From contig DFBP01000287.1 in NCBI GenBank assembly GCA_002366685.1, positions 3,034 to 10,026 of the forward strand: 6,993 nt of DNA. Direction: 5' to 3'. Under the pieces are notes generated by a model. That model did not search any database, had not been told where the DNA came from, and saw nothing but the letters and a program-made list of their open reading frames with translations. The position numbers and the translations under genes are program-made. Position 1 is the stretch's first letter; every line of letters starts with the position of its first letter. Below are positions 6,078 to 6,993 of this stretch, in pieces. This DNA is from Rhodobacterales bacterium UBA3077 (lineage in GTDB: Bacteria > Pseudomonadota > Alphaproteobacteria > Rhodobacterales > Rhodobacteraceae).

Positions 6078-6091
6078 TTGATCAAGATCAA
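6078..6091 (+). promoter_or_regulatory. Perfect FNR/FnrL box upstream of the dodecin gene
   Basis: TTGATCAAGATCAA matches all ten fixed positions of the FNR consensus TTGAT-N4-ATCAA. Its centre (6084.5) lies about 71 bases before the dodecin ATG. -10 candidates TATAGT (6109-6114) or TAAGCT (6114-6119) lie downstream; the second has exactly the class II spacing (site near -41.5), the first is five bases short. FNR-type regulators in this group (FnrL, Dnr/NnrR relatives) normally activate from such positions when oxygen is low. The site is a direct sequence observation; activation is inference. Confidence 0.75.
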
Positions 6092-6155
6092 AGCAGACCC
6101 ACTCCTTTTATAGTAAGCTCTCTAGGTTAGTAACTAAACGATGGAGGATTTTAAA

Positions 6156-6359
6156 ATGACTATGCTCAAGGTAATAGAGGTTCTCGCCCAGTCTGAAAAA
6201 AGCTGGGAGGATGCAGCACAGAATGCGATAGATGAGGCCGCTAAATCGGTCCGTGGTATCAAGTCTATCTATATCAAAGAAAAAGAAGCGACAGTCGAAA
6301 ACGGAAAGATCGCGGCCTATCGAATAAATGCCAAGATCTCGTTCCTTATCGAGGAATAA
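6156..6359 (+). CDS. Dodecin (small flavin/coenzyme-binding storage protein)
   Basis: The 67-residue product begins MTMLKVIEVLAQSEKSWEDA, continues with AIDEAAKSVRGIKSIYIKE and ends NAKISFLIEE, the full beta-alpha-beta-beta dodecin layout with the family KVIEV start, SWEDA helix cap and VENGKI..YR.N strand. An in-frame ATG at 6141 would overlap the ribosome site (ATGGAGG), so the ATG at 6156, about eight bases after GGAGG, is chosen. Family knowledge: dodecins form hollow dodecamers that bind flavins (dimers stacked between aromatic residues) or CoA and buffer free flavin. Here the only Trp is Trp17; the second strand, where flavin-binding members often carry Trp, shows Ile-Tyr-Ile (38-40), so the ligand is open. 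The gene stands alone, 415 bases and more from its left neighbour, with a perfect FNR box in front and no clear terminator after it. Confidence 0.93.
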   Translation: MTMLKVIEVLAQSEKSWEDAAQNAIDEAAKSVRGIKSIYIKEKEATVENGKIAAYRINAKISFLIEE

Positions 6360-6795
6360 CTCTGCTAGGCTGATTGTTGTAGCTGCCAGCATGGTGGTGT
6401 TTCAATTGTGAAGAGTCTGACCCGATAGTGCCTTCTTTCGCCAAACGTGTGGGAGGGGCTTTGTCGGGTCGTCGCAGAAGGATGAATACCTGCCTGTCCG
6501 GCCCATCGACTTGTTCGGGTCTGACATTAACTGGCGGGGCTGTTCCGGTACCCACCGCTAATCAAGCACCAATATTCAAACTGGATCGGTTAACGTGTCC
6601 GGTCTCGGGTAACTTTTGTCAAATTCACCATAAACACGGACCGGATTAATGTGTAAGCATCTCCTTTTTGGCCAAACTGAAACCTAAATGGTTTTTCAAT
6701 CCTTCAAACGTTCTACCCAGAGTCATTCACTCGCAGTGTAACAGCGGCGTCCCCGCAATGTCGCGCCAAATTGTTGTGCCCATTTATCAGAAAAC
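6360..6795. other. Intergenic region without convincing gene; possible mobile-element remnant
   Basis: The plus strand has an 88-codon open stretch (about 6383-6649) with a GTG at 6428, but its composition (Cys/Pro/Arg-rich, no clear ribosome site) does not look like a real protein, and the opposite strand is also open there. Base composition is more GC-rich from 6400 to 6560 than in the flanks, as if a foreign piece were present. A diverged direct repeat lies at 6583-6654. From 6655 to 6795 nothing is supported. Confidence 0.4.
6583..6654 (+). repeat. Diverged direct repeat, GGAYCGG(A)TTAAYGTGT, two copies
   Basis: GGATCGGTTAACGTGT (6583-6598) and GGACCGGATTAATGTGT (6638-6654) share 14 of 16 positions plus one extra A in the second copy; both mismatches are C/T changes. 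Start-to-start spacing is 55 bases. Multiple short direct repeats of this sort are known at the ends of IS21-family elements, and that is my best guess, but no istA/istB sequence is visible, so the link is weak. Confidence 0.45.
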
Positions 6796-6993
6796 CTATC
6801 CTACACGGGAACCATAATACTCGGCACAGGCTCTTTCATGACCGCGAATGACGCGCTTCCCGGCCAAGGGTCCGCGTTTTTCGAAAACAACTGTGCATTG
6901 GCCCTCCGGATCATTCTCCCGCTCGTAATAGATCACTACCCAGTCTTGGGTTCGGTTCAACTGATGGGACAAAGACGTATTTGAAAAAAGCGC
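6796..6993 (-). CDS. Unidentified protein, C-terminal 65 residues (runs off the right edge)
   Basis: The minus strand is open from the right edge to TAG at 6796-6798. The visible part contains TQDWVVIYYERENDPEGQCT, then VVFEKRGPLAGKRVIRGHER and ends AEYYGSRVG. The alternation of strand-like hydrophobics with charged turns and the tidy RGPLAG-RVIRG block look like a genuine conserved C-terminal domain, more likely soluble than membrane-bound. I have a sense of having seen this tail in Rhodobacterales proteins but cannot name the family, so no function is given. No in-frame stop interrupts it. No ATG is visible, as expected for a partial gene. Downstream of its stop there is no clear terminator hairpin with a T-run. 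Confidence 0.6.
   Translation of the reverse strand, partial: ALFSNTSLSHQLNRTQDWVVIYYERENDPEGQCTVVFEKRGPLAGKRVIRGHERACAEYYGSRVG

Noticed and set aside
1314..6140. Shared 11-base string GTAACTAAACG near 1314-1324 and 6130-6140, considered as att repeats
   Set aside because: Several 11-base matches are expected by chance in a window of this size, and nothing around the second copy resembles an att site.
6108..6392. 94-codon minus-strand frame over dodecin
   Set aside because: It is antisense to a clear dodecin with a ribosome site and FNR box.
1..6993. CRISPR array or toxin-antitoxin pair
   Set aside because: No regular repeat-spacer pattern and no recognisable toxin or antitoxin pair were found on either strand.

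Overview
The window looks like an accessory stretch of an alphaproteobacterial chromosome, most likely Rhodobacterales. The evidence is the moderately high GC of the housekeeping-like genes, a YhhJ-type ABC permease, a perfect FNR/FnrL-type box and the general look of the proteins. Placement to genus is not possible from the sequence alone.

Layout. (1) 2-796: the 3' part of an ABC-2 type permease of the YhhJ family, running in from the left edge. (2) 797-2000: a genetic scar. It holds a start-less gene remnant (810-1052, minus), a repeat-rich AT-rich patch, the 3' part of a tRNA-Leu(CAA) without its 5' half, the C-terminal catalytic part of a tyrosine recombinase pointing at that tRNA end, a stub of an IS3-family orfA fused to the recombinase remnant, and two tandem, diverged IS-end-like repeats. 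This reads as the junction of one or more tRNA-targeted integrated elements, later decayed by IS insertion and deletion. (3) 2019-2570: an AT-rich gene for a small exported protein, probably an outer-membrane beta-barrel. (4) 2846-4194: a two-gene operon (minus) of an alpha/beta hydrolase and a phosphoribosyltransferase overlapping by ATGA. It diverges from a small 80-residue orphan gene (4407-4649, plus). (5) 4667-5725: an RNase Z-like metallo-beta-lactamase-fold hydrolase (minus). (6) 6156-6359: a dodecin, preceded by a perfect FNR box. (7) 6360-6795: no convincing gene, but a diverged direct repeat that may be a mobile-element end. (8) 6796-6993: the C-terminal 65 codons of an unidentified minus-strand protein running off the right edge.

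How the genes may work together. Regions 4 to 6 resemble the small stress/low-oxygen clusters of proteobacteria. A phosphoribosyltransferase plus hydrolase pair (fused in some actinobacteria), a metallo-hydrolase and a flavin-storage dodecin stand together, with one perfect FNR site before dodecin and one 8/10 FNR-like site between the divergent hydrolase operon and the orphan gene. The proposal that this is an oxygen-responsive module, carried next to a decayed integration site, is inference. No CRISPR array, rRNA or complete tRNA was seen.
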